Under the pieces are notes generated by a model. The model saw only the letters and a list, made by a program, of their open reading frames with translations. It had not been told where the DNA came from and did no database searches. From Phycisphaerae bacterium (GTDB taxonomy: Bacteria; Planctomycetota; Phycisphaerae; Phycisphaerales; UBA1924), in NCBI GenBank assembly GCA_030432255.1, contig JAUIHS010000026.1, positions 1-63,019 on the forward strand: 63,019 nt of DNA. Reading direction: 5' to 3'. Both the position numbers and the translations under genes were made by a program. Shown piece by piece: positions 33,896 to 41,136 of the stretch (position 1 is the stretch's first letter; the number at the start of each line of letters is the position of its first letter).

Positions 33896-35502
33896 TGCGC
33901 CACAGAAGTACGACATCCCGAAAGACCGCGGCGGCCGCATTGCTCGGCGCCTCACTGCTGTTCACGATCGGATGCGCCTCGGAGCGCGGGCCGGATCCGC
34001 TTCCGGCATTTCGGGCCTACGACTTCGCGGCGGCGCGGGAGCGCGTGCGGGCCGGGGCGCGTCGGGAACCACCGGATGAGCAGGTGCTGCTCCAGAATGC
34101 GCACCTCGGAATGGCGGCACTTGCCGACGGTGATCTCACCGAGGCACTTCAGAGTCTCGAGTTGGCGTACCGCATCCAGGAGTCGGGGGAGGTGAATGAT
34201 CCCGATCGGGTCTTCGCCGCGACCGTCATCTGGGAGGGCCTGAAGGTCTGGAAGGGTGAACCCTTCGAGCAGGCGATCCTCGATCATGCGCTGGCCATCG
34301 CGTATGCGATCGATGGCGACTGGGAGAATGTGCGGGTCGCGGCACGTGCGGCGAACCGGCGCCTCCAGGACTATGCGACGGCGCGGGACGATGACGTGAT
34401 GTACGGGAGCGAGTCGTTCCCGGTGGAAACGGATGACACGGCCGCATGGCTGCTGCAGGCGATTGCGGATCGTATTCTGAATGAGGATTCGAATGCGCTG
34501 CGCTCGGTTCTCTCGCTGCGGCCGGACCTCGAACCGCTGGCGTACCAGTTGGAAGCGGGGACATTCAATACGGTCCTGATTGTCGACTATGGCGTGGGTC
34601 CGGAGAAGGTGCGCGTCGGTCAGGATGGCGAGCGCGCTGAGTGGGCGCCGCGCGAACGGGGCACGCCACCGATCTCGGTGCAGTCGACTTCGTTCACATT
34701 GCAGATGGGGCCGACGGTTGAAACCCGGGTCCTCGCGGCGGAGCACCGTTGGCTGACCGCGCAGGAGGCACGACAGGTCAAGAGCGCGCTGGGTACCGGC
34801 CTGCTCTACGGCGGTGGTGTCGTGGCATCGGCGAGCGGGCACGAAGAGACGCAGTGGATCGGACTCGGTCTGATGCTCGCGGGGCTTGTGACGAAGGGGA
34901 CCGCCGCGGCGGACGTGCGCTTCAACGAACTGATGCCGTCGGCGACGTATGTGTCACTGCTTGATCTCGGAGCGCCGGGTCCGTTGACGGTGCGCGCGGG
35001 GTCATCGACATTCGTCGTCCCCGACGTTCGCCCGGGCGGGTCTGAGGCTCCGGCGGTTGTGTACCTGAGGCTCTTTGATGGCGCGGGTGGCGAACCCGTG
35101 TACTTCACGCGGGGTGCTCCGCTGTATCGCAACGATCACACGGGTCCGGCGGTGGGGGACTTCCCGTACATCCTGGGGGGCACTTGCGTGGCGACGCCGT
35201 CGCCGGAAGTGCTCGCGGCATACCACGCGGGCGGATACCTGCGGGACCTGAGTCTTGATGCGTTGCGTGAGTTGTATGTCGCAGAGGAGATCACGCTGGG
35301 TTCGGGCCCGGCGATTCCCAGCGACAGGACGCACGCCGTGTATCGACATGTTCTGGAAGGCGGCCGCGCGTTGTTCACGCCGGCGCCGTACACAGTGGGT
35401 TACAAGCGGGTGATGTGTTCACCGCACGCACCCTATCAGCCGCGGTCCGAGCGCGTGCGTGCGTTGGCGGAGCGCATCCGTACTTCGAGCGGTGCGCCGT
35501 GA
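33895..35502 (+). CDS. COG3014-like outer-membrane lipoprotein with TPR-like N-terminus
   Basis: The 535-residue protein starts at ATG 33895, where TGATG couples it to the upstream gene. It has a lipobox (LLGASLLFTIGCAS). Residues 35-210 are helical repeats of TPR type (LGMAALADGDLTEALQSLEL and IAYAIDGDWENVRVAARAAN). The middle contains a glycine-rich segment (LGTGLLYGGGVVASASGHEE), and the C-terminal half is beta-rich. Proteins of the COG3014 type are found next to LpoB and YcfL in other bacteria. A role in cell-wall synthesis or outer-membrane assembly is inferred only from that context. Confidence 0.75.
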   Translation: MRHRSTTSRKTAAAALLGASLLFTIGCASERGPDPLPAFRAYDFAAARERVRAGARREPPDEQVLLQNAHLGMAALADGDLTEALQSLELAYRIQESGEVNDPDRVFAATVIWEGLKVWKGEPFEQAILDHALAIAYAIDGDWENVRVAARAANRRLQDYATARDDDVMYGSESFPVETDDTAAWLLQAIADRILNEDSNALRSVLSLRPDLEPLAYQLEAGTFNTVLIVDYGVGPEKVRVGQDGERAEWAPRERGTPPISVQSTSFTLQMGPTVETRVLAAEHRWLTAQEARQVKSALGTGLLYGGGVVASASGHEETQWIGLGLMLAGLVTKGTAAADVRFNELMPSATYVSLLDLGAPGPLTVRAGSSTFVVPDVRPGGSEAPAVVYLRLFDGAGGEPVYFTRGAPLYRNDHTGPAVGDFPYILGGTCVATPSPEVLAAYHAGGYLRDLSLDALRELYVAEEITLGSGPAIPSDRTHAVYRHVLEGGRALFTPAPYTVGYKRVMCSPHAPYQPRSERVRALAERIRTSSGAP

Positions 35503-35530
35503 GCGTCACTGGAAGGAGATATCACAGGTG

Positions 35531-35938
35531 ATGAATGGCAGACAACTGTGCTGGTGTGCGTTGCTGGTTGGCATTGCGGGGCTGATGACGGGGTGTCAGA
35601 GCAAGCCGGTGCCGCAATGGGTGGAGTACAGTCCTGGTGAGTCGGTGTATGTGACGACTCCGGACCTGGCGGAGCTGCTGCGCTTCTCGTCATCGCCGAT
35701 GGCGGATCGCTCATCGGCCAACATGGACGTCGCGGTGCCGGCGCAGTCACTGGCGGGCGAGCGCCTGATCCTGGACTACCACTTCGTGTGGTACGACGAG
35801 CGCGGCATCGAAGTGCCTCCGGCGATGGGCTGGCGCGAGATGATCTTCGAGCCGGGCCAGATGCGTCAGTTCAGTGCGACAGCGCCGAACGCGCGGGCGA
35901 CGGGGTGGCGCCTGGAGGTGCGCTGGGCGAATCGGTAG
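35531..35938 (+). CDS. YcfL-like (DUF1425) lipoprotein
   Basis: The 135-residue protein from ATG 35531 has a lipobox (LVGIAGLMTGCQSK). It matches the DUF1425/YcfL layout: NMDVAVPAQSLAGERLILDY, then HFVWYDERGIEVPPAMGWRE and MIFEPGQMRQFSATAPNARA. In Enterobacteria ycfL lies beside lpoB, as it does here. It is the last gene of the lipoprotein operon, and GGAAGGAGATATC lies upstream. Its stop codon lies inside a G-rich tandem tract. Confidence 0.82.
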   Translation: MNGRQLCWCALLVGIAGLMTGCQSKPVPQWVEYSPGESVYVTTPDLAELLRFSSSPMADRSSANMDVAVPAQSLAGERLILDYHFVWYDERGIEVPPAMGWREMIFEPGQMRQFSATAPNARATGWRLEVRWANR

Positions 35939-36014
35939 GGGGTGGGTGGTTGATGGTTGATGGTTGATGGTTCACGGTGGTTGGTGGTTGGTGGTTGGTG
36001 GCGGGTGGCTGGTC
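35936..36014 (+). repeat. TGGTTGATGG/TGGTTGG low-complexity tract at the ycfL-like stop
   Basis: The sequence runs from the stop codon as TAGGGGGTGGG, then three TGGTTGA units, then four TGGTTGG units, ending in CGGGTGGCTGG. It reaches the start of the SUFU gene. Similar TTGGTGGCTGGTGG sequence follows the SUFU stop at 36649-36670. Confidence 0.85.
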
Positions 36015-36017
36015 TTG

Positions 36018-36638
36018 ATGGAGAAGATTGAGTGTGTGATCAGTAAGAGGAAGCATCTGGATCAAGCGGGGCATGGACACTTGACTGAGAGTCACTACAG
36101 AATCGAAGAGCTTGATCAGCATTACGAGCGCTTCTGGGGGGCCTCACTTGCCAGGCTTCTTCCCCCTCCAGCAGGTACCCAGAATCAACTGCCTGCGCGG
36201 TTTCGTGTCTTGAAGTACTACAGTGGGGCTCGGCAGTTCTGGGTGTATGCGACCGCGGGGATGAGCGAGGGCAACTCGCTTGAGTTACATCTTCTGACAA
36301 GCGCAGAAGAGGACGCCATACACGTGGAGACACTGTCTGCTGTTGCCCATTATCATCTCTTCGGCCATGAAGTGCGGCTCGGAGACTCGGTCAACATCGG
36401 CAGGCCGTGGCTTCCCGGTTCGTCGTGCACGCGCGGACTTCTTTCGCTTCCGTATCTCGATGGGCCCGATCTGGAATACTTCCACTCAGCAGGTTGCAGC
36501 ATCCGCTGCTTGTGGCTCATTCCTGTGACAGAGAGCGAGATTGATTTCCGCAGACAGTTCGGAACAGAGGCACTTGAGGAACGGCTCGAGCGTGCGGGCT
36601 TCAACTACCTTGATCCCGCTCGCCAATCGGTGGTGTGA
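36018..36638 (+). CDS. Suppressor-of-fused (SUFU) domain protein
   Basis: The ATG at 36018 gives 206 residues. In-frame codons upstream are repeat sequence. Blocks LLTSAEEDAIHVETLSAVAH, LGDSVNIGRPWLPGSSC and CLWLIPVTESEIDFRRQFG match the bacterial SUFU family. In bacteria these proteins are often immunity proteins against contact-dependent or Rhs toxins. No toxin gene is visible nearby. The gene is less GC-rich than its neighbours and sits with an ankyrin protein and a toxin-antitoxin pair, consistent with an acquired patch. It is cytoplasmic, with no signal. Confidence 0.82.
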   Translation: MEKIECVISKRKHLDQAGHGHLTESHYRIEELDQHYERFWGASLARLLPPPAGTQNQLPARFRVLKYYSGARQFWVYATAGMSEGNSLELHLLTSAEEDAIHVETLSAVAHYHLFGHEVRLGDSVNIGRPWLPGSSCTRGLLSLPYLDGPDLEYFHSAGCSIRCLWLIPVTESEIDFRRQFGTEALEERLERAGFNYLDPARQSVV

Positions 36639-36717
36639 GTCGGTAAGTTGGTGGCTGGTGGCGTGGGGCTCGCTCGGGGAGTTGGGTGGAAGTCGACGAG
36701 GTTCATGGAGGCGTTGA

Positions 36718-37683
36718 TTGACGAAGCGGGGAGCCCAAGTACAGGTGATCTCAGGCAAGGTAAAGCCACGTCTCGGGACGCTCCTCCTGATCGCAGTTGC
36801 GAGTATGGCGGTGATATATCACGTGCTTCCGGACGAGCCGGACAAGGACATCGTGGAAGCACTCCGGTATGGCAAGAGCGCAGCTGACTTCAGTTGCATC
36901 AAATCCGAGGATGTCAATCGGGTCATGACGCGGAAGAGTCGCCTCGGGGTGTTTCAGTCGACACCTCTGTCCATAGCGATCTCAGCGGACAACAGCGCCG
37001 CGGTACAATGGCTCCTTGAGAACGGTGCAGATCCTAACCTGGCAACGGGTGACGAGGAGGGTGCCCCACTTCCATTGTGCATTGCAGCGCACGGCCAGAA
37101 TCTCCCTGCTTGCGAATTGCTGATCGAGTATGGCGCTGAACTGGATCAGTGCCCGGAACCACTCATCATGAAGGCGACTCGCCTTGCGAATGACGAGCTT
37201 GTGCGACTGTTTCTGGACGCGGGCTGTGACCCGGAGACTCGTGACATCGATGGCATGACAAGCCTGATGATGGTCGGGCATGGCAACGCATTCTGGTTGC
37301 TCCTGGATGCCGGTGCAGACCCGTGCGCCGAATCTCACCTGGGGATGACCCCGTTGTTCGCGTCCATCAGTTATCCGGATCGTGTTCGAACTCTCTGTCG
37401 GGATCATCTCTGCTCAGCGGCGACCTTGAATCGCACTGATGAAGTCACCTCAACGCTGCATGCCGCGGTGCGTATCTCGGTCTTTCGAATCGGCAATCGG
37501 TATGTCTATCGGAATGATGCAGACTTCACTGATATCGTGTGTGGCGTCATCGAGGATCTGCTGTTCGCGGGCGCGGATCCGTCGATCGAGAATGAGGATG
37601 GACTGACCGCGGCGGAACTGGCAATGCAGTTGGCGCACGCAGAGAGGGTTCTTGACCTGCTTGAGCGGCCTGTTGGAGATTGA
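36718..37683 (+). CDS. Membrane-anchored ankyrin-repeat protein
   Basis: I start at TTG 36718 because GGAGG lies six bases upstream. The product is 321 residues. An N-terminal hydrophobic segment (LGTLLLIAVASMAVIYHVLP) is followed by ankyrin repeats. Clear ones are TPLSIAISADNSAAVQWLLE with NGADPNL, then GQNLPACELLIEYGAELDQC, DELVRLFLDAGCDPETRDID and EDLLFAGADPSIENEDGLTA. Ankyrin stacks bind other proteins. The partner is unknown. It follows the SUFU gene by 79 bases in the same direction and may be part of the same accessory unit. The repeats would face the periplasm or cytoplasm depending on topology. Confidence 0.83.
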   Translation: MTKRGAQVQVISGKVKPRLGTLLLIAVASMAVIYHVLPDEPDKDIVEALRYGKSAADFSCIKSEDVNRVMTRKSRLGVFQSTPLSIAISADNSAAVQWLLENGADPNLATGDEEGAPLPLCIAAHGQNLPACELLIEYGAELDQCPEPLIMKATRLANDELVRLFLDAGCDPETRDIDGMTSLMMVGHGNAFWLLLDAGADPCAESHLGMTPLFASISYPDRVRTLCRDHLCSAATLNRTDEVTSTLHAAVRISVFRIGNRYVYRNDADFTDIVCGVIEDLLFAGADPSIENEDGLTAAELAMQLAHAERVLDLLERPVGD

Positions 37684-37772
37684 CTGACTCCGAGCACTTC
37701 GAGGAGCCGAAAGAGAGCGTCGCGCAGTCACTCAGCAAGCGAAGAGCTTGATCTGATTGCCATGACTTCTGG

Positions 37773-37807
37773 TATAAAGGGTTGTGCGACCGGGATGCGC
37801 CCGGTCG
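37773..37807 (+). promoter_or_regulatory. Promoter and palindromic operator candidate of mntA-hepT
   Basis: A TATAAA -10 box (37773-37778) is followed after eight bases by a perfect inverted repeat CGACCGGG-ATGCG-CCCGGTCG (37787-37807). This lies between the presumed start point and the mntA ATG, a typical place for toxin-antitoxin autorepression. Confidence 0.5.
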
Positions 37808-37834
37808 AAGCGTTCCTCTCATCTGGTTTGCCTG

Positions 37835-38149
37835 ATGCGATTTGAAGACCTCAATGTCGACCCGAGGCGGCTCGCCGAGATCTGTGTGATGCATGATGTC
37901 GCGCGTCTGGAACTGTTTGGCAGCTTTGCCCGCGGCGATGCAGTGCCCGAGAGCGATCTCGATGTGCTCGTCACGTTTCAGCCCGGGAAGAGTGTTGGTC
38001 TTGGTATTGTCGCGCTCCAGCAGGAACTTGAAGTTCTGTTCGGACGATCGGTAGATCTCTTGACGCGCGGCGCCATCGAACGTTCATCCAACAAGTACCT
38101 GCGCCGTTTCGTGCTGCGGAGCACCGAGCCGTTATATGAATGTGCCTGA
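37835..38149 (+). CDS. mntA: MNT-type nucleotidyltransferase antitoxin
   Basis: The ATG at 37835 gives 104 residues. The nucleotidyltransferase signature is GSFARGDAVPESDLDVLV near residues 28-45 (GS...DxD). In the characterised HepT/MntA systems this enzyme attaches AMP groups to a tyrosine of the HepT toxin and neutralises it. It overlaps hepT by 14 bases, normal for this family. A promoter and palindrome lie upstream. The full minimal MNT fold is present, so it should be active. Confidence 0.9.
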   Translation: MRFEDLNVDPRRLAEICVMHDVARLELFGSFARGDAVPESDLDVLVTFQPGKSVGLGIVALQQELEVLFGRSVDLLTRGAIERSSNKYLRRFVLRSTEPLYECA

Positions 38150-38525
38150 CCCACGTGAGCGTGATCTGGTGAAGTGCGAGGACATGCGCATCCACGCTCA
38201 GCGTGCGCGTGAGTACATGGGCGAACGAACGCTTGATGTGTTTCTCGAGGAACATCTAATTCAGGCCGCTGTCATTCGATGTGTCGAAGTGATCGGCGAA
38301 GCAGCGAAGCTCGTGTCAGATGACACGAAGCAGCGGTGTCCTAAGATCCCCTGGAGTCTGATTGTTGGTATGCGAAATGTACTCGCGCACGACTACGGTG
38401 TTGTGGTGCTGGATCGGGTTCATGAAGTGGTCACGATTCACTTGCCGGAGTTGTTGGTACATCTCGGTCCACTGATTGAGTCCCTGGAGAAGGACGTCGG
38501 CTGGATGGACGATGAGGGAGTTTGA
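38136..38525 (+). CDS. hepT: HepT-like ribonuclease toxin (DUF86)
   Basis: The 129-residue all-helical protein contains the HEPN catalytic motif RNVLAHDYG (Rx4-6H) near residue 79 and the family block VIRCVEVIGEAAKLVSDDTK. The tyrosine in the motif (HDY) is the site that MntA adenylylates in studied systems. HepT toxins cut RNA, including tRNA, when not neutralised. It is translated by a 14-base overlap with mntA. The C-terminal tail (LEKDVGWMDDEGV) is ordinary for the family. All key residues are present. Confidence 0.9.
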   Translation: MNVPDPRERDLVKCEDMRIHAQRAREYMGERTLDVFLEEHLIQAAVIRCVEVIGEAAKLVSDDTKQRCPKIPWSLIVGMRNVLAHDYGVVVLDRVHEVVTIHLPELLVHLGPLIESLEKDVGWMDDEGV

Positions 38526-38588
38526 GAACATTGGCTTATGTCTTTCCTGGGCTGAGTTGAACGGGTGACTCAGCGTCTCTCGCATGGA

Positions 38589-38628
38589 GAAAGGCGAGCG
38601 GAGTGAGATGATCCTCCGATCGCCTTTC
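38589..38628 (+). terminator. Long hairpin downstream of hepT
   Basis: GAAAGGCGA-G-CGGAG pairs with CTCCG-A-TCGCCTTTC with one mismatch, around a ten-base loop. There is no clear U-tract. It may be a terminator or RNA-stabilising stem. The rest of 38526-38918 holds no gene I can support. Confidence 0.5.
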
Positions 38629-38842
38629 GCCTCGCTTCCACTCGTTGTCTCGGTCTGTGGCCGTCCGTGGCCCTGCTTGCGACGCCGGCCGTGGCGTCGG
38701 GGGTGGGTACTGTGCTCTCCTCCGGCTTGTCTTCCGTGACGCGTGCCGTCGTCGAACAACAGGACAATCCCGCTGCGCAGAGATCATTGCTGGGGTGATC
38801 TCCCCAAAACGCCGGGCAAAAACAGTTGTGTCGCGGGGCAGC

Positions 38843-38881
38843 AAAAATGCCGGGCGGCTCGGTACTCCGAGACCGCCCGGC
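38843..38881 (-). terminator. Rho-independent terminator of the N-terminal dockerin gene
   Basis: On the minus strand GCCGGGCGG...CCGCCCGGC forms a long stem that includes an inner CTCGG/CCGAG pair, and the sequence ATTTTTG follows. It lies 37 bases past the stop codon. Confidence 0.88.
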
Positions 38882-38918
38882 ACTCACGAGCAGGACAGGT
38901 TGGAAGGCAGCCGCGGGA

Positions 38919-39857
38919 TCAGGGCCACGCGTAGGGCTTGGTCTCTGACCATTCGAACTGCGGAGCATTCGAGCAGCCGACCCAGAAGCCGGTCGGCGGT
39001 CCGATGAGGTGATCAGGGTTGCTGATCAGCGGCACGAGGTGACCGGCGAAGTCCGGATGACTTGCGAAGTCGAGGGTGACGATCTGGAGATCCTCGGGCG
39101 GGATCAGGCCTTCGATGACCAGTCCGACCTGGTCATGCGGCGCGAAGGTGAAGCGGGGGATCACGGGGATGTTCATACCGCCGATGCCGGTGGTGGGGTC
39201 GTTGAAGTCAATGGAGTAGGTACCCTCAGTGGGAACAGAGAGTTCGACCCAGACATCCCATTGCGTCGGAGCGCCACCGAAGGTCACGGTGATCGGCTGC
39301 ACCGATGTCAGGTTCAGTTCGACAATCTGGATCGGAACGATCTGATCGGTGCCGACCACCGGCGGTTCGATGCAGTCCAGGCGCTGGACGACCGTGTCGA
39401 CGAAGGGGTCGTAGGTCGGATCAAGAATCTGCTGGAGCGGGTTGTTGAAGCCGCCGGGGAGCGGGATGTTGCCGAAGAAGGGATCAGAGCCGGGGCCGAA
39501 GAAGTTGGGCGGAATGGGGGGAAGGCTGGCGCTGCCGAATGGAGGCAGCATGAGTCCCTCACCGGGAAGTTCCCACGCGTCGATGCCGCGATGGGCGGCG
39601 CAGTAGGTGTTGCCCCAGTTGGCGAGGACGAGGTTCAGATCCTGGAAGTCGACGAAACCGGAGCCATCCACATCTCCCACCGGGCCGGGAGTCCCCCAGG
39701 CGTTGAGCACGTTGTTCAGGTCGTCGAAGTCAACGACGAGATCACCGTTGGTGTCCCCCGGGAAGGGCTGGTTGCAGACCTGGGCGTGGGCGAACGCCGT
39801 GGGGAGGGTCGTGGCCGCGGCCAGTGTCAGCGCAGAGAGATAACGGGGCGTGGTCAT
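38919..39857 (-). CDS. Secreted protein with N-terminal paired dockerin-like repeats
   Basis: The ATG at 39857 gives 312 residues with a signal peptide (LTLAAATTLPTAFAHAQ). Directly after it come two calcium-loop repeats, GDTNGDLVVDFDDLNNVLNA with WG, and GDVDGSGFVDFQDLNLVLAN with WG. These match type I dockerin modules, which bind Ca2+ and often a cohesin. The remaining 220 residues form a beta-rich domain (VELNLTSVQPITVTFGGAPT, RFTFAPHDQVGLVIEGLIPP) ending in WSETKPYAWP. I do not recognise that domain. Unlike the other dockerin proteins here, the module is N-terminal. A strong terminator follows. Confidence 0.8.
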   Translation of the reverse strand: MTTPRYLSALTLAAATTLPTAFAHAQVCNQPFPGDTNGDLVVDFDDLNNVLNAWGTPGPVGDVDGSGFVDFQDLNLVLANWGNTYCAAHRGIDAWELPGEGLMLPPFGSASLPPIPPNFFGPGSDPFFGNIPLPGGFNNPLQQILDPTYDPFVDTVVQRLDCIEPPVVGTDQIVPIQIVELNLTSVQPITVTFGGAPTQWDVWVELSVPTEGTYSIDFNDPTTGIGGMNIPVIPRFTFAPHDQVGLVIEGLIPPEDLQIVTLDFASHPDFAGHLVPLISNPDHLIGPPTGFWVGCSNAPQFEWSETKPYAWP

Positions 39858-39960
39858 CGTGAGTGCCTTTCGAAGAACCATGTAGATGTTGAAAGATGTG
39901 CCTCACACTCACACGCGTCAGCGCCCGGCGAGTGGGGCAGCGCGATCTCGCGTCGTGGGC

Positions 39961-40473
39961 CTACTCGATCCCGCTGGTTCGCAGGAGCGTGCGGAACGCC
40001 TCGCCGAAGACGAAGTTATCGGCGGGGAACTCGCGGCCGGCCATGTTGCGATCGAGATGGCTGAACATCAGGTCGATCTGCCCGATCGTGGAGCGCGATC
40101 CGCCATCGGCATGGTTGATGAGTTCCACCGTGCCGCGGGTTGCGGCACCGGTCTCATCGAGTCGTTCGATGTCGGCGGTGTAGACGAGCGTGCTGCCTGG
40201 TGTGACGTCGCAGGTCAGTTCTGCGCGGCTGACCTTGGCGAGAACGACCTTCTCCTTGAAGTCGTTGGCATGTCCGACGAGGATGCCCGCCGTCTGAGCC
40301 ATGCCCTCGATGATGAGTGACATCGGCATGATCGGGAGGGCGGGCAGATCGCGCGCGGGGTCCGCGGCGAAGTGATCGTGCAGGTGTTCCTCTGCGAGTG
40401 AGACGTTCTTGATGGCGACCATGCGTGCCGCGGGCTGGAGTTCGATGACTCTGTCGATCCACATCCAGCGCAT
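39961..40473 (-). CDS. FabZ-like hotdog hydroxyacyl-ACP dehydratase
   Basis: The 170-residue protein has the FabZ layout: RWMWIDRVIELQPAARMVAI, the catalytic histidine in HLHDHFAADPARDLPALPIM and the glutamate in SLIIEGMAQTAGILVGHAND. The usual short HFPGxPI turn is expanded by about seven residues. The family removes water from beta-hydroxyacyl-ACP in fatty acid synthesis, in the cytoplasm. It starts 17 bases after the stop of the ACP gene, so they are probably co-transcribed. The pair may serve a special acyl chain rather than general synthesis, since fabD, fabG and fabF are not adjacent. Confidence 0.86.
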   Translation of the reverse strand: MRWMWIDRVIELQPAARMVAIKNVSLAEEHLHDHFAADPARDLPALPIMPMSLIIEGMAQTAGILVGHANDFKEKVVLAKVSRAELTCDVTPGSTLVYTADIERLDETGAATRGTVELINHADGGSRSTIGQIDLMFSHLDRNMAGREFPADNFVFGEAFRTLLRTSGIE

Positions 40474-40490
40474 CGGCGTCGGCTTCCTGC

Positions 40491-40883
40491 TCAGGCGTTG
40501 GCGGTCGCGAGTTTCCGTTCGACGTAGTTCACGAGGACGTCGACGGTGAAGATGTCGGCGACCTTGCCGAGTTCGGGATCCTGCTCGAACTCGGAGAAGT
40601 CGACGTGGGGAAGGCGGGCCTTCATCTCTTCGATGCCCTTGGGCGTGATCCGTCCGTCCTGGACGTAGTCGGGGTTCTGAGCGGCGTTGTCGGGGAAGAG
40701 TTCGCCCTGTGGGATCTTGAATCCGAAGGCCTGCTCGAGCTTGAAGGTGATGTCAAGGAAGTCGATGGACTCGGCCCCGAGGTCGCTGTTGAGCTTGGCC
40801 TCGGGGGTCACTTCGTCGTCATCGACACCGAGGGCGTCAACGAGCACTTCCTGGACTTTCTCAAAGATCTCATCGCGTGTCAT
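40491..40883 (-). CDS. Acyl carrier protein, long variant (130 aa)
   Basis: The phosphopantetheine serine lies in LGAESIDFLDITFKLEQAFG near residue 38, matching the ACP helix II. The protein is 130 residues instead of about 80. After the ACP core there is an insertion (FPDNAAQNPDYVQDGRITPK, EEMKARLPHVDFSEFEQDPE) before the final helix TVDVLVNYVERKL. Long ACPs like this occur in planctomycetes next to FabZ-like dehydratases, as here. It carries acyl chains as thioesters, probably for a dedicated lipid. It is the upstream gene of the pair. Confidence 0.88.
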   Translation of the reverse strand: MTRDEIFEKVQEVLVDALGVDDDEVTPEAKLNSDLGAESIDFLDITFKLEQAFGFKIPQGELFPDNAAQNPDYVQDGRITPKGIEEMKARLPHVDFSEFEQDPELGKVADIFTVDVLVNYVERKLATANA

Positions 40884-41136
40884 GAAGCAATCCTGTTGTC
40901 CGGCGGGAGCGATCGCCGCCGCGGACGGACCGGGAGGGGGTGTCGGGTTCGGGCGCGCTCGGGATGGAATCGACCCGCGCCTGCGGGGTGGTCCCCGGAA
41001 TCCAGCGGGACATTATGGCGTCTCGGGCGAGATCCTTCCACCCGAGGGCTTTCGGGGGGCTGAGCCGGGGTCGCGGGCGGATCTGTTCGGGTCCTGCTGT
41101 GTTGGAGCGGTGGTTCTGGCAGGCGAGCGGAGCCTC

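Noticed and set aside
40884..41136. Gap between ACP and paralogue 4 considered for a small gene or RNA
   Set aside because: No frame with a ribosome site, no stable hairpin with a T-tract and no RNA motif was seen.
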